DNA of 64,000 nucleotides from the IMG/VR virus record IMGVR_UViG_3300030060_008003, positions 1-64,000 of that record, one strand, 5' to 3'. This DNA is from a virus. Shown in pieces: positions 8,120-16,662 of this stretch (position 1 is the stretch's first letter; each line of letters opens with the position of its first letter). A program made the translations under genes and the position numbers. The notes below the pieces were generated by a model, which saw only the letters and a program-made list of their open reading frames with translations, searched no databases and was not told the DNA's origin.

Positions 8120-8566
8120 ATGGCCGAAAAAAAGAAAAAAGAAAAAAAACCATATTATATAGAGCCAAAGGTCTTTAAAGAATCACTACAAAAGTACTAC
8201 GATACAGATATTCTTACAGATGATTTGGCGGAAAACATTAAAAAAATAGCATACGGTTTAAGCTATAACGCATCTTTCATCAATTATACGTATAAAGACG
8301 ATATGATTGGTGATGCACTTATTAAAATGTATTCAGCATTAAAACATAAAAAGTTTAACTTTGAAAAAGCTACTAATCCTTTCTCATATTTTACTACTAT
8401 TGCATATCATGCATTTATTAATAGAATAAAAAAGGAAAAGAAACATCATGAAGCCGTTACAAAATATAGAGAGCGTGTATACGAAGATTATATGTCTAAT
8501 CCGGACAATACTCACGGACACGTGTATGTAAAACCACCCGACGAGGAAAATTCTTTTGAAGATTAA
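8120..8566 (+). CDS. 55: Late-transcription sigma factor gp55
   Basis: 148 residues; shorter than T4 gp55 (185). After a Lys-rich start come helices typical of sigma region 2: DDMIGDALIKMYSALKH and FNFEKATNPFSYFTTIAYHAFINRIKKEKKH (~residues 55-115). gp55 recruits host RNA polymerase to late promoters of the TATAAATA type together with the clamp gp45. The acidic C-terminus (PPDEENSFED) is where T4 gp55 carries its clamp-binding end. It is the only sigma-like gene in the window and the obvious reader of the late octamers listed here. Confidence 0.9.
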   Translation: MAEKKKKEKKPYYIEPKVFKESLQKYYDTDILTDDLAENIKKIAYGLSYNASFINYTYKDDMIGDALIKMYSALKHKKFNFEKATNPFSYFTTIAYHAFINRIKKEKKHHEAVTKYRERVYEDYMSNPDNTHGHVYVKPPDEENSFED

Positions 8567-9605
8567 TAAGCCTAGAGTTGCTATTTTTTCAGATCTTCAC
8601 CTCGGCGTTCATACAAACAGTTCAGACTGGCATAATTATGCTGTAGAATGGGCTCATTGGTTTAAAGACGAGTGTAAGCGAAAAAATATCAAAGATATAA
8701 TCTTCTGCGGTGATTGGCACCATAACAGAAGTGAGATATCGGTTAATACGCTGCAAGTATCTGCAGATATACTAGATATATTATGTGACTTTAATATTAT
8801 AGCGATTACAGGTAACCATGATATCTACTATAAGCATAGAACTGATGTTAACTCGTTGTCCATTTTTAAGAAAAGACAAAATGTTACAATTTTAGATACT
8901 TTTGATACGATTGAAGCTTTTGATCGTACTATTACCCTTTGTCCTTGGAACACAAAAGTAAAAGACATACCAGAAAGTGATGTTATCTTCGGTCATTTTG
9001 AGATAGAAACTTTCAAGATGAACTCTTACAAAGTTTGTGAAGAAGGATTAAAGGTTAAAGATTTATTAAAGAAGAGTTCGTTAGTTATATCTGGTCACTT
9101 TCATACTAGACATGAAAAGAAGTTTGGTAAAGGAACAATACTGTATGTTGGTAACCCCTTTCAAATGGATTTTGGTGATGCTGGTAATGATAAAGGTTAT
9201 TATGTGTTAGATTTAGATACTTTAGAATATGAATTTACTCCTAATACTATTTCACCGTCTTATAAAAAGATAGCACTTAGTGAGTTAGTAAGAGAGGGTA
9301 ATATTACACATGAGGTAATAAACAATTTTGCCGGTAATATTACAAAGCTAAAAGTTGATATGAATATATCGCAAGCAGATATGGATATATTGATTAAAAA
9401 ATTAACGTTACTAAAACCCGAAGTGTTGACGGTAGATTATGATATAAACTTTAACAGACTTTTAGACGATACTGAAGATAAGGAAGATCTCTCAGGTATT
9501 GATATACCTCAAGCTATTGAAGAGTTTGTAAACTTGCTTGAAATTAAGAATAAAAAGGAGATAATAAAATACACTCTTGGCTTATATGAAAAAAGTAAAC
9601 TTTAA
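8556..9605 (+). CDS. 47: gp47-like recombination nuclease subunit (SbcD/Mre11 type)
   Basis: 349 residues (T4 339). Calcineurin-like phosphoesterase motifs: SDLHLG (~residue 12), CGDWHHNR (~48), TGNHD (~85), FGHFE (~147) and SGHFHTRHE (~178), giving the two-metal active site. With gp46 it resects double-strand ends for recombination-dependent replication. The start is TTG at 8556, supported by GAGG 9-10 nt upstream, and overlaps the end of gene 55 by 11 nt. Its own end overlaps gene 46. Confidence 0.93.
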   Translation: MKINKPRVAIFSDLHLGVHTNSSDWHNYAVEWAHWFKDECKRKNIKDIIFCGDWHHNRSEISVNTLQVSADILDILCDFNIIAITGNHDIYYKHRTDVNSLSIFKKRQNVTILDTFDTIEAFDRTITLCPWNTKVKDIPESDVIFGHFEIETFKMNSYKVCEEGLKVKDLLKKSSLVISGHFHTRHEKKFGKGTILYVGNPFQMDFGDAGNDKGYYVLDLDTLEYEFTPNTISPSYKKIALSELVREGNITHEVINNFAGNITKLKVDMNISQADMDILIKKLTLLKPEVLTVDYDINFNRLLDDTEDKEDLSGIDIPQAIEEFVNLLEIKNKKEIIKYTLGLYEKSKL

Positions 9606-11391
9606 AAAGCTTAGTATAGTAAATTTTTTATCTGTCGGTGAAGAACCTGTAACTGTTGAGTTTAGTAAGGGTCTTCATGTCATTACCGGTAAAAACAAAG
9701 ATAAGCCAGATCGTAGAAATGCTATTGGTAAGAGTACTATAGCAGATGCTTTATATTTTGCTATATTCGGTGAGACGTTACGTGAGCTTAAAAAAGATCT
9801 TATACCCAATAATTTAACAAACGGTAAGACTCATATTGAATTAGACTTTGAACTAGATTCACCTAAGGGTACTAATAGCTATAAAATTATTCGTACTTTA
9901 TCTCCCTCGAAGGTTTTAATTTTTAAGGATGGAGTTGACAGAACTCGTGACAGTATCAAAAATACAACTGCTTATATTAACAGTGTGTTAAGTGCTTCGC
10001 CATCTATATTTCAAAACTGCGTTATTATGACTGTAAACAATGCAGTTCCTTTTATGGCTAAAAATAAAATTGAAAAACGAAAGTTTATTGAGGATATTTT
10101 TGGTATGGAAATTTTCAGTACGATGTTAACGATGCTACGCACCGAATATAATGAAATTTCGAAAGAGCATGATACTCAGTTAACTAAGTTAGAAGAGATT
10201 GATAAAGCATATAAAAATTATGAAGATCAAAAACAAAGGATCCTTCAAACAAGAAAAGATAAAAGAGAAAAATATCTCGGTCGTCAAAAAGATAATACCG
10301 AAGAAAAAGAAAAGCTCGAAAACGAACTCAACGAAGTCGAAGAAGTAGATATTAGTAAGATACAAAATCAAATATCTTCTCTTGAAGAGGCTGTTTTAGA
10401 TCAAGATATAAGGATCGAAAGTAATTTAGAAGCTGTTGCTCGTAATAAAGCTTTAGCTGCAGAAAGAAAGGAAAGATATAAAAAGATGGGTACAGAAGAA
10501 GAAAAATGCCCAGTATGTCTTCGACCTATGGAAGAACACGATGCAGAGTTAATAGCTAAAGAGAAGGAAAACCTCAAAGAGTATATTCACGAGGCGATTG
10601 ACAATATTAAAAACTACTCTGATGGACTTAAGGAATTAAGAGTAAGAAAAGACAGGTTTGTAAGAGCTATAAGTCAGTGTCAAAACAAGATATCTGAAGC
10701 AAGGCTACAAGAACAAAATAAGAGGAATATTGAACAACGAATTGAGCAGTTGGATAAGTGGCAAGAAGAGTTAGAAGGTGACTTAGAGGCGATAGAGTCC
10801 ACAGAGACTGACTTTGATTCTCTTATTGTTGAAACTAAGAAGCGTGTTGATAAACTTCAAGGTAGAGTTGAAGAATATAGAGATGAATTAGCTAAGCTTG
10901 ATATTGTCAAGTATGTAGTTTCAGAGGAAGGTGTAAAATCTTATATTGTTAATAAGTTATTGGAACTTTTAAATAGTAAACTTCTACACTATCTTAAAAG
11001 ATTGGATTCAAACTCAATTTGTATTTTTAATGAATATTTTGAGGAAGAGATCCTTAATGAAAAAAATAAAGTATGTTCCTATTTTAACTTCTCAGGTGCT
11101 GAACGTAAATCAATTGACTTAGCATGCCTATTTACCTTTTCAGATATACGTAGACTGCAAGGAGGAGTACAGTATAATATTGCAATCTACGATGAGCTGT
11201 TTGACTCTTCGTTTGATGAAAAAGGTATCGAATTAATTACAAGCATACTGCAGGATAGAGTTGAAGAGCTTGATGAATGTTCAATAGTTATTTCACATCG
11301 TAAAGAGTCAATTAAAGCTGTAACTGGTGATGTAATATATCTTGAGAAGAAGAATGGTATTACTAAGAGGGTAGATTATACGGAACTTTAA
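9586..11391 (+). CDS. 46: gp46-like recombination ATPase subunit (SbcC/Rad50 type)
   Basis: 601 residues from the ATG at 9586 (MKKVNFKKLSI); T4 gp46 is 560. The ABC head is split around a coiled coil: a Walker A region RRNAIGKSTIADAL (~40-53), a zinc hook CPVC (~308) between long Glu/Lys-rich helices, the signature-like FSGAERKSIDLA (~500), and Walker B IAIYDELFD (~533). Partner of gp47 in DNA end resection. Overlaps gene 47 by 20 nt. Confidence 0.93.
   Translation: MKKVNFKKLSIVNFLSVGEEPVTVEFSKGLHVITGKNKDKPDRRNAIGKSTIADALYFAIFGETLRELKKDLIPNNLTNGKTHIELDFELDSPKGTNSYKIIRTLSPSKVLIFKDGVDRTRDSIKNTTAYINSVLSASPSIFQNCVIMTVNNAVPFMAKNKIEKRKFIEDIFGMEIFSTMLTMLRTEYNEISKEHDTQLTKLEEIDKAYKNYEDQKQRILQTRKDKREKYLGRQKDNTEEKEKLENELNEVEEVDISKIQNQISSLEEAVLDQDIRIESNLEAVARNKALAAERKERYKKMGTEEEKCPVCLRPMEEHDAELIAKEKENLKEYIHEAIDNIKNYSDGLKELRVRKDRFVRAISQCQNKISEARLQEQNKRNIEQRIEQLDKWQEELEGDLEAIESTETDFDSLIVETKKRVDKLQGRVEEYRDELAKLDIVKYVVSEEGVKSYIVNKLLELLNSKLLHYLKRLDSNSICIFNEYFEEEILNEKNKVCSYFNFSGAERKSIDLACLFTFSDIRRLQGGVQYNIAIYDELFDSSFDEKGIELITSILQDRVEELDECSIVISHRKESIKAVTGDVIYLEKKNGITKRVDYTEL
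11382..11387 (+). promoter_or_regulatory. GGAACT element before the glycosyltransferase gene
   Basis: GGAACT lies inside the end of gene 46, 18 nt before the ATG at 11406. A TATAAATA (11396-11403) follows it, only 2 nt from that ATG. Confidence 0.3.
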
Positions 11392-11395
11392 ACTA

Positions 11396-11403
11396 TATAA
11401 ATA
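11396..11403 (+). promoter_or_regulatory. Late-promoter octamer at atypical spacing
   Basis: TATAAATA, only 2 nt before the glycosyltransferase ATG at 11406; would suit translation from Met11 (11436). Confidence 0.35.
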
Positions 11404-11405
11404 AG

Positions 11406-12638
11406 ATGATTACTCCGTCTCCATATCCGCAACCAATGGTAGCACCGGTAGCTGCTCCAGTAGTAGGGCAACAAGCGCAAATGCCTGGCGTATCACTTAC
11501 TCCAAAAGCTCATACTCCAGCAGAAGCAGATTTACCTAGATATGTTAACTATCTTGCAGACTATTCCGGATGTGGACATTGGCGAATACTTTGGCCGGAA
11601 GCAACAATTAACGCGAGGGGTGATGGAATGTCACAATCTACCACTGCCATGGTTGCTGATCCAAAATGGTATCAAGGAGTAAAGACAGTAAAGGTACAAC
11701 GGCAAGCTTCTAGCCATCAGCTCGAGTTTATAAAATACCTAAAACAGATTCAGCAAGAATATGGCTTTAAAATAATATATGAAGTTGATGATGTTGTATT
11801 CAGAGAAGTTATACCTGACTATAATAAGTTTAAATTTGCATTTGATACAGATGAAATTCGACAAAACTGTGTTGATATAATTAATTTGGTTGATGAAGTT
11901 ACTGTAACTTGTGACTTTATGAGAAAGCTTTATCAGGAAAAAACCGGTCAGCAAAACATTACAGTTATTCCAAACTTTATACCACATGGCTGGATGGGAC
12001 AGCTTTTTAATCCAAGGGAAATAGAAAGAAATTACGATCAAAATAAAAGAAAGCCGCGTATACTTTATACAGGATCCGGGGCTCATTATGATGTAGATAA
12101 TAAAGTTGGTGGTAAAGATGATATGTCTGAAGTTCGTGATTTTATACGAAAAACAGTTGATAAATATCAATGGATTTTTGTAGGTGCATTTCCTCCACAA
12201 TTAGCAGATCTAGTACAACAGCAAAAGATTGAATTTTATCAATGGCAGACGTTACTGAGATATCCACATTTTATTAATAGTTTAAGAGCACAGTTAATGG
12301 TAGCACCACTACAGGTTAACGATTTTAATCGCGCTAAATCTGATATTAAATATATTGAAGGTTGCATATTAGGTATACCATGTCTTTGTCAAGACATGGA
12401 AACATATAGTAATGCTCCTGGTAACTTAAAATTTAGTTCAGTAGAGGAATTTGAAGATAAAATAGAGCGTATCTTAAGACCAAATAAGAAAAATAAATAC
12501 ATGCAAAATGTACATAAGCTCCGAGCTATAGGTGAAAAAAGAATTCTAGAGCTAGATGAAAATATAGGCGCGCATCTTGAAGCTCTAAATACTCCATATG
12601 GAAGTTCCGAAAGACGTTACCTAAGAGAGTGGAATTAG
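11406..12638 (+). CDS. GT4-like glycosyltransferase
   Basis: 410 residues. A Pro/Ala/Val-rich N-terminal tail (residues 1-40) leads into a Rossmann-type glycosyltransferase: IIYEVDDVVFR (~118), VTVIPNFIPHGW (~188), RILYTGSGAHYD (~220) and the donor-site region NRAKSDIKYIEGCILGIPCL (~310), where the Glu of the GT-B EX7E-type helix is expected. It probably transfers a nucleotide-activated sugar to DNA, a virion glycan or a host polymer; the acceptor cannot be told. TATAAATA is unusually close (2 nt) to this ATG, so translation may start at Met11 (11436). Confidence 0.8.
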   Translation: MITPSPYPQPMVAPVAAPVVGQQAQMPGVSLTPKAHTPAEADLPRYVNYLADYSGCGHWRILWPEATINARGDGMSQSTTAMVADPKWYQGVKTVKVQRQASSHQLEFIKYLKQIQQEYGFKIIYEVDDVVFREVIPDYNKFKFAFDTDEIRQNCVDIINLVDEVTVTCDFMRKLYQEKTGQQNITVIPNFIPHGWMGQLFNPREIERNYDQNKRKPRILYTGSGAHYDVDNKVGGKDDMSEVRDFIRKTVDKYQWIFVGAFPPQLADLVQQQKIEFYQWQTLLRYPHFINSLRAQLMVAPLQVNDFNRAKSDIKYIEGCILGIPCLCQDMETYSNAPGNLKFSSVEEFEDKIERILRPNKKNKYMQNVHKLRAIGEKRILELDENIGAHLEALNTPYGSSERRYLREWN

Positions 12639-12643
12639 GAACT
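12638..12643 (+). promoter_or_regulatory. GGAACT element before gene 43
   Basis: GGAACT directly after the upstream stop codon, 21 nt before the gene 43 ATG. TATAAT follows at 12651-12656, 8 nt before the ATG. Confidence 0.35.
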
Positions 12644-12644
12644 A

Positions 12645-12660
12645 TACTATTATAATAGTA
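12645..12660. promoter_or_regulatory. 16-nt palindrome before gene 43, possible operator
   Basis: TACTATTATAATAGTA is a perfect inverted repeat ending 4 nt before the gene 43 start codon. In RNA it can form a 6-bp stem with a UAUA loop. T4 gp43 represses its own translation by binding a hairpin at its ribosome-binding site, so an autoregulatory role is plausible. Confidence 0.35.
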
Positions 12661-12664
12661 GTAG

Positions 12665-15241
12665 ATGTCATATCGTAATGTTGTTTATAACGGTAGAAAC
12701 CGTTGTGTAAATTTATTTACTTGGGATAAAGACGGTAAGCGTGTAATGCACGAATGCTCTTTTGAGCCTTATCTCTATGTTGAAAATGCTGCAGGTGATA
12801 AAACGTCTATTTACGGTACTAAAGTATCAAAGCGTAAGTTTAATACTAGTTTTGATCGTTCTAGATTTGTTCGTGATTCAAATATAAAGCGTGTGTTTGA
12901 GAACATGCCTCCTGCTCAGCAATTCTTGCTCGATTTGTACTGGCAGCAAAACGAAGAGCCGGAGTTTAGTACTAACCCGCTTAAGACGTGCTTACTTGAT
13001 ATTGAGACATATTCCCCGGATTCGTTTCCTAATCCTGAAGATCCGACTCACATAGTGAATGTTATAACCTGTTATGATAACTTTAGTAAGAAGTTTCATA
13101 CGTTTGGTATTAAACCGTATAACGGTAAAGGTGCTGATAATTTAAACTATGTTCATTGTAGAGATGAACGTGAAATGTTTATACGGTTTATTGAATATCT
13201 TGAAAGTGATTATCCGGATATTTTAAGTGGTTGGAACTCTGAGTTCTTTGATATACCTTATATCATTAATCGAATCGAACGTATACTAGGTCAAGATTAT
13301 GTTGATAGATTATCCCCTCTCGGTAGGGTTCATTTTAGAACTGTAAAGGGTAAGTTCGGGCGTGATCTAAAAAGATACTATATTGATGGTATTGCTTGTT
13401 TGGATTATCTTGATGTATATAGACGTTTTTGTTTAAAGCTTCGTGAGTCTTATAAGTTAGACGCAATTGGTGAAGTTGAACTCGGTCAACGAAAGATTGA
13501 TTACGGTGATACTAACCTTGCAACTTTATCTGATGAAGACTGGGATACATTTATTGACTACAACATTCAAGACGTTAACCTTTTAGTAAGACTAGAAGAA
13601 AAGCTTCAATATGTTCCTTTATTAAGAATGCTTTCATATGTTGGGTTAACGACTCTTGAAGGAGCAATGGGAACTATTCAAGTGATCAACGGTGCTCTTT
13701 GCATTAAAGCAAGGCGTCGAGGTGAGGTTATTGCTACATTTCTACGTAATGCTGATACCGGTAAAAACCCCGGTGCGTATGTCGCTGAACCTAAGCAAGG
13801 TTTTAAGAATCATGTCGTGTCATTTGATGCTAATTCTCTATATCCAAATGTGATGATATCTTTGAATACTTCACCAGAAACTAAAGTGGGTAGAGTAGAG
13901 AAGACTGCAGATGATAAGGTTATTATACAGCATGTAACAGGTAAAGTGTTTGAACTTGACAAGCCGGCTTTTGTGAAGTTCCTAAAAGATGAAGAGTGTG
14001 CACTGTCTAAAGCTGGGTTCCTTTTTACACAAAAGAAGAAAGGTATTATACCAGAGTTTCTAGAGCACTATTACAATCAACGTGTTAAAATTAAGAAAGA
14101 CCTCTTTAAAGCTAAGACAAAACTTAAGAAGCTTAAAAAAGATTCTGCAGAATATACTAGTGCAAAGTATGAAGTAGAGAGACTGAATACATCACAAATG
14201 GTTATTAAGATTCTTATTAATTCGTGTTATGGTTACATGGGTAATAAGAATGCTCCTATTGGTGATGATGATATTGCATCTTCTGTTACGCTTACCGGGC
14301 AAGCTGTCATTAAATATTCAAATGAGCTTATTAAGCAATTTATTAAAAAAGAGATTCCTGACATCTCTGATAATGAGCTTGAAGAGTGTATTGTATACAA
14401 TGATACGGACTCGTCGTATGTTTCTATTACTCCTCTTGTTAGCAAGGGTTTAAACTTTTTAGATGGAAATGATGTACATCAAGATACGCATGATAAGATT
14501 CAAGAGATTGAGGACTATCTAAATAGAGGGGTACAAGATTGGGCTAAAAAATCCTTACTGTCAAAAGATAGTAGGTTTGTATTTAAGCGAGAATGTATTG
14601 CTGATGTAGGAGTCTTTTTGCAGAAGAAGAGATATGTTATGCACATCCTAGATGATGAAGGTATCAAGGAAAATAAATTTAAGTATACTGGTGTTGAGGT
14701 AGTTCGAACTACTATGCCTAATGCTATTAAGCCCTACGCTAAAAAAATTATTGAGACTATGTTAAGTACTCAGTCTTTAACTGAAACTAATAAGATACTT
14801 AATGAAACGTATGATATATTTAAAGGTCTATCTCCCGAAGAGCTTGCGTTTGTTATGGGGGTAAAGGGCTACGAAAAGTACGCTGTAGATTGCAATGAAT
14901 TTAATACTGTGAAGAGTATGCCTATACATGTTAAGTCTGCATATTTTTATAACTTACTTTTAGGTAAACTTAATACGGGTAACAAGTATGAATCGCTAGG
15001 TTCGGGTGATAAAGTTCGTTATATGTATGTTGAGAAACCAAATAAATATGGGTTGGATAGTATTGGCTTTAAGTACGACTACCCCTCTGAGTTTAAAGAT
15101 ACATTTAAAATTGATTACGATAAAATGTTCGAAAAGATCTTGTTTCAAGGCATTGAAAGATTTTATGATTGTGTAGGTTGGAATATTCGTAAGCCAGCTG
15201 AGAATGTTACAGTAGAACTTTTTGACTTGTTTAGTAAATAA
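12665..15241 (+). CDS. 43: Family B replicative DNA polymerase gp43
   Basis: 858 residues (T4 898). 3'-5' exonuclease motifs: LLDIETYSPD (Exo I, ~111), SGWNSEFFDIPY (Exo II, ~193) and DYNIQDVNLLVRLE (Exo III, ~303). Polymerase motifs: DANSLYPNVM (motif A, ~388), KILINSCYGYMG (motif B, ~515) and YNDTDSSY (motif C, ~577) with the two catalytic Asp. The C-terminus VELFDLFSK fits a clamp-binding peptide for gp45. No frameshift or intron is seen. Confidence 0.97.
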   Translation: MSYRNVVYNGRNRCVNLFTWDKDGKRVMHECSFEPYLYVENAAGDKTSIYGTKVSKRKFNTSFDRSRFVRDSNIKRVFENMPPAQQFLLDLYWQQNEEPEFSTNPLKTCLLDIETYSPDSFPNPEDPTHIVNVITCYDNFSKKFHTFGIKPYNGKGADNLNYVHCRDEREMFIRFIEYLESDYPDILSGWNSEFFDIPYIINRIERILGQDYVDRLSPLGRVHFRTVKGKFGRDLKRYYIDGIACLDYLDVYRRFCLKLRESYKLDAIGEVELGQRKIDYGDTNLATLSDEDWDTFIDYNIQDVNLLVRLEEKLQYVPLLRMLSYVGLTTLEGAMGTIQVINGALCIKARRRGEVIATFLRNADTGKNPGAYVAEPKQGFKNHVVSFDANSLYPNVMISLNTSPETKVGRVEKTADDKVIIQHVTGKVFELDKPAFVKFLKDEECALSKAGFLFTQKKKGIIPEFLEHYYNQRVKIKKDLFKAKTKLKKLKKDSAEYTSAKYEVERLNTSQMVIKILINSCYGYMGNKNAPIGDDDIASSVTLTGQAVIKYSNELIKQFIKKEIPDISDNELEECIVYNDTDSSYVSITPLVSKGLNFLDGNDVHQDTHDKIQEIEDYLNRGVQDWAKKSLLSKDSRFVFKRECIADVGVFLQKKRYVMHILDDEGIKENKFKYTGVEVVRTTMPNAIKPYAKKIIETMLSTQSLTETNKILNETYDIFKGLSPEELAFVMGVKGYEKYAVDCNEFNTVKSMPIHVKSAYFYNLLLGKLNTGNKYESLGSGDKVRYMYVEKPNKYGLDSIGFKYDYPSEFKDTFKIDYDKMFEKILFQGIERFYDCVGWNIRKPAENVTVELFDLFSK

Positions 15242-15248
15242 AATTATT

Positions 15249-15566
15249 ATGGCAGTACAACCAGGAGGGTATCTAGATAGACCACAAGACGACAACACGC
15301 ATAACGCACATCCGGCATGGAAAAGAGGTAAAATCGCCGGTATTTTAGAAACGTTAGCAATTTTAAAAGATGTAGTTACCGGTAGTGATGATGGTTCCGG
15401 AACTATTAACTCTCCAGAGATTGAAAAAATTAGGAGATCGGTTTTTCTTTTGAGGGATGCTTTATCGCACGCATCAGATAAATCTACATACCTTTCAAAG
15501 CAAGCAAAAGAAGCGCTTGATGAAGCAATTAAAGTAGCAGAAACGCTAAGATATCAAAAAGGTTAG
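15249..15566 (+). CDS. Small hypothetical protein
   Basis: 105 residues from the ATG at 15249 (MAVQPGGYLDRP), 7 nt after the gene 43 stop; an in-frame ATG 27 nt earlier would lie inside gene 43. It is helical from residue 25 on, with an Asp/Gly loop (TGSDDGSGTINSPE). No family recognised. Probably cotranscribed with the polymerase. Confidence 0.65.
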   Translation: MAVQPGGYLDRPQDDNTHNAHPAWKRGKIAGILETLAILKDVVTGSDDGSGTINSPEIEKIRRSVFLLRDALSHASDKSTYLSKQAKEALDEAIKVAETLRYQKG

Positions 15567-15600
15567 TGGACTTTTACAGAATTTAATTTAATATAATATT

Positions 15601-15966
15601 ATGGCAGATAAGAAACCAACAATCAAAACTATTATTGATCACATTGGACGTACAGTTGTAGGCTCAGTTAGTAAAGAGGATACAAAAACTATTACGTTGT
15701 TTAACCCTGTGATTATTCACGTACAACCTGACCCTCAATCCGGTCAACTTCAAGTACAGTCCTTCCCATACATTTTTATGGAGTTTTTGAAAGATAAAGA
15801 TAAGAACAACTGGACGTTTACCAAGAGTGCTATTAGTACTTCTGATGTTGAGCTTGATGAAAGAATCATCACACAGTACGAAAACATCAATAACCCTCAA
15901 CCGCCCATTCAAGAGCAGCAGGCTCCAGAAGAAGAGCCAGAAGTGATTAAGCTTTTTGATGATTAA
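15601..15966 (+). CDS. Small protein with possible Sm-like fold and acidic tail
   Basis: 121 residues. The N-terminal stretch GRTVVGSVSKEDTKTITLFNPVIIHV (residues ~16-41, interrupted here only for description) has the strand pattern of an Sm/Lsm/Hfq barrel. It is followed by FPYIFMEFL and a Pro/Gln/Glu-rich linker. The C-terminus EEPEVIKLFDD resembles the clamp-binding end of gp43 (ELFDLFSK). The fold reading is inference from sequence pattern alone. No late octamer precedes it; TATAAT lies 3 nt before the ATG. Confidence 0.65.
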   Translation: MADKKPTIKTIIDHIGRTVVGSVSKEDTKTITLFNPVIIHVQPDPQSGQLQVQSFPYIFMEFLKDKDKNNWTFTKSAISTSDVELDERIITQYENINNPQPPIQEQQAPEEEPEVIKLFDD

Positions 15967-15988
15967 TTAATAAAAATACATATTGTGT

Positions 15989-15996
15989 AATAAATA
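15989..15996 (+). promoter_or_regulatory. Late-promoter octamer for the Hsp20 gene
   Basis: AATAAATA, 8 nt before the ATG at 16005. Confidence 0.5.
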
Positions 15997-16004
15997 ATTT
16001 TACT

Positions 16005-16415
16005 ATGAAACTAACTAAATACACACACAATCCAATTGCAGAAATCGAAAGAGCCTTTGATGGTTTTTTCAATCTGACACCGGTCTTCCACCAGCTGGAA
16101 GAAGTATATAAAACAGGAGATCAAGTTCGATTTTCTTCGGACGAGAACACACTTAGTGTACAGATCGATCTACCTGGAGTTACGAAAGATGATCTAGATC
16201 TTTCCACAGACACAGACCAGCGTGAGGTTTATATTAAAGCCAAGCGTAAGGTTAAAGCCCATGATGGCGAAAAAGAGCAAACCTATAATAGGTCGTTCTC
16301 AGTCGGGAGGGAGTTTGATCTTAATAAGATTAAGTTCTCTTATATCAACGGAGTCCTTGAGGTAGATGTACCTCGTAGGAAGAAAGAAGAATATATTAAA
16401 ACATATACAGTCTAA
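16005..16415 (+). CDS. Hsp20 family small heat shock protein
   Basis: 136 residues with an alpha-crystallin domain: LSVQIDLPGVTKDDLDL (~46-62), VYIKAKRKVK (~70), RSFSVGREFDLNKIKFSYINGVLEV (residues ~91-115) and a short C-terminal tail. It is an ATP-independent holdase chaperone that oligomerises. Hsp20 genes are common in marine T4-like phages, where a role in virion assembly has been suggested. The AATAAATA upstream puts it in the late set although it lies among replication genes. A structured RNA and terminator follow. Confidence 0.93.
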   Translation: MKLTKYTHNPIAEIERAFDGFFNLTPVFHQLEEVYKTGDQVRFSSDENTLSVQIDLPGVTKDDLDLSTDTDQREVYIKAKRKVKAHDGEKEQTYNRSFSVGREFDLNKIKFSYINGVLEVDVPRRKKEEYIKTYTV

Positions 16416-16424
16416 AATTTATAT

Positions 16425-16647
16425 GGGCTTAGCTAGCCCAAACCCGGGTGTGCCTGAATAAACATTTTAAGCAAGAGTGTTAAAGGGACTGCTGACTTAC
16501 ATGGAGGGTCGACTGACTATTAAGTGTATAATGCGGGGCGCGAGTAGGTAAAAAGATGAAACTGCATCTTGCCTAACCAAAAGTTGGAGGTAACCAGAAA
16601 ATCCTCTCACCCACCTTTTTAAAAAGCCCCGAAAGGGGCTTTTTTTA
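16425..16647 (+). ncRNA. Structured non-coding RNA of unknown family, or long 3' UTR of hsp20
   Basis: The 247 nt between hsp20 and the next gene hold no long ORF but several helices. A 5-bp hairpin GGGCU/AGCCC lies at 16425-16439. AACAUU/AGUGUU (16461-16482) encloses a 9-nt loop. UAGG...AAGAUG/CAUCUU...CCUA lies at 16545-16575. A possible closing helix GGGUG (16446-16450)/CACCC (16608-16612) would bring the ends together. It is more GC-rich than its surroundings. It ends in an intrinsic terminator. It is not recognisable as tRNA, tmRNA, RNase P or 6S RNA. Confidence 0.6.
16621..16647 (+). terminator. Strong intrinsic terminator after hsp20 and the ncRNA
   Basis: AAAAAGCCCC, GAAA tetraloop, GGGGCTTTTT, then further T: a 10-bp stem and U-tract. 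It is the clearest terminator I noticed in the window. Confidence 0.93.
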
Positions 16648-16649
16648 TT

Positions 16650-16657
16650 AATAAATA
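16650..16657 (+). promoter_or_regulatory. Late-promoter octamer
   Basis: AATAAATA, 5 nt before the GTG start at 16663, immediately after the terminator. Confidence 0.55.
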
Positions 16658-16662
16658 ATTTT

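Noticed and set aside
16425-16620. tmRNA or tRNA-like gene, because GACTGACTA resembles part of tmRNA and GGGUG/CACCC with a following ACC looks like an acceptor stem
   Set aside because: There is no T-arm with a 7-nt TUC-type loop, no CCA in the right place, no recognisable tag reading frame, and the candidate T-arm has a 12-nt loop.
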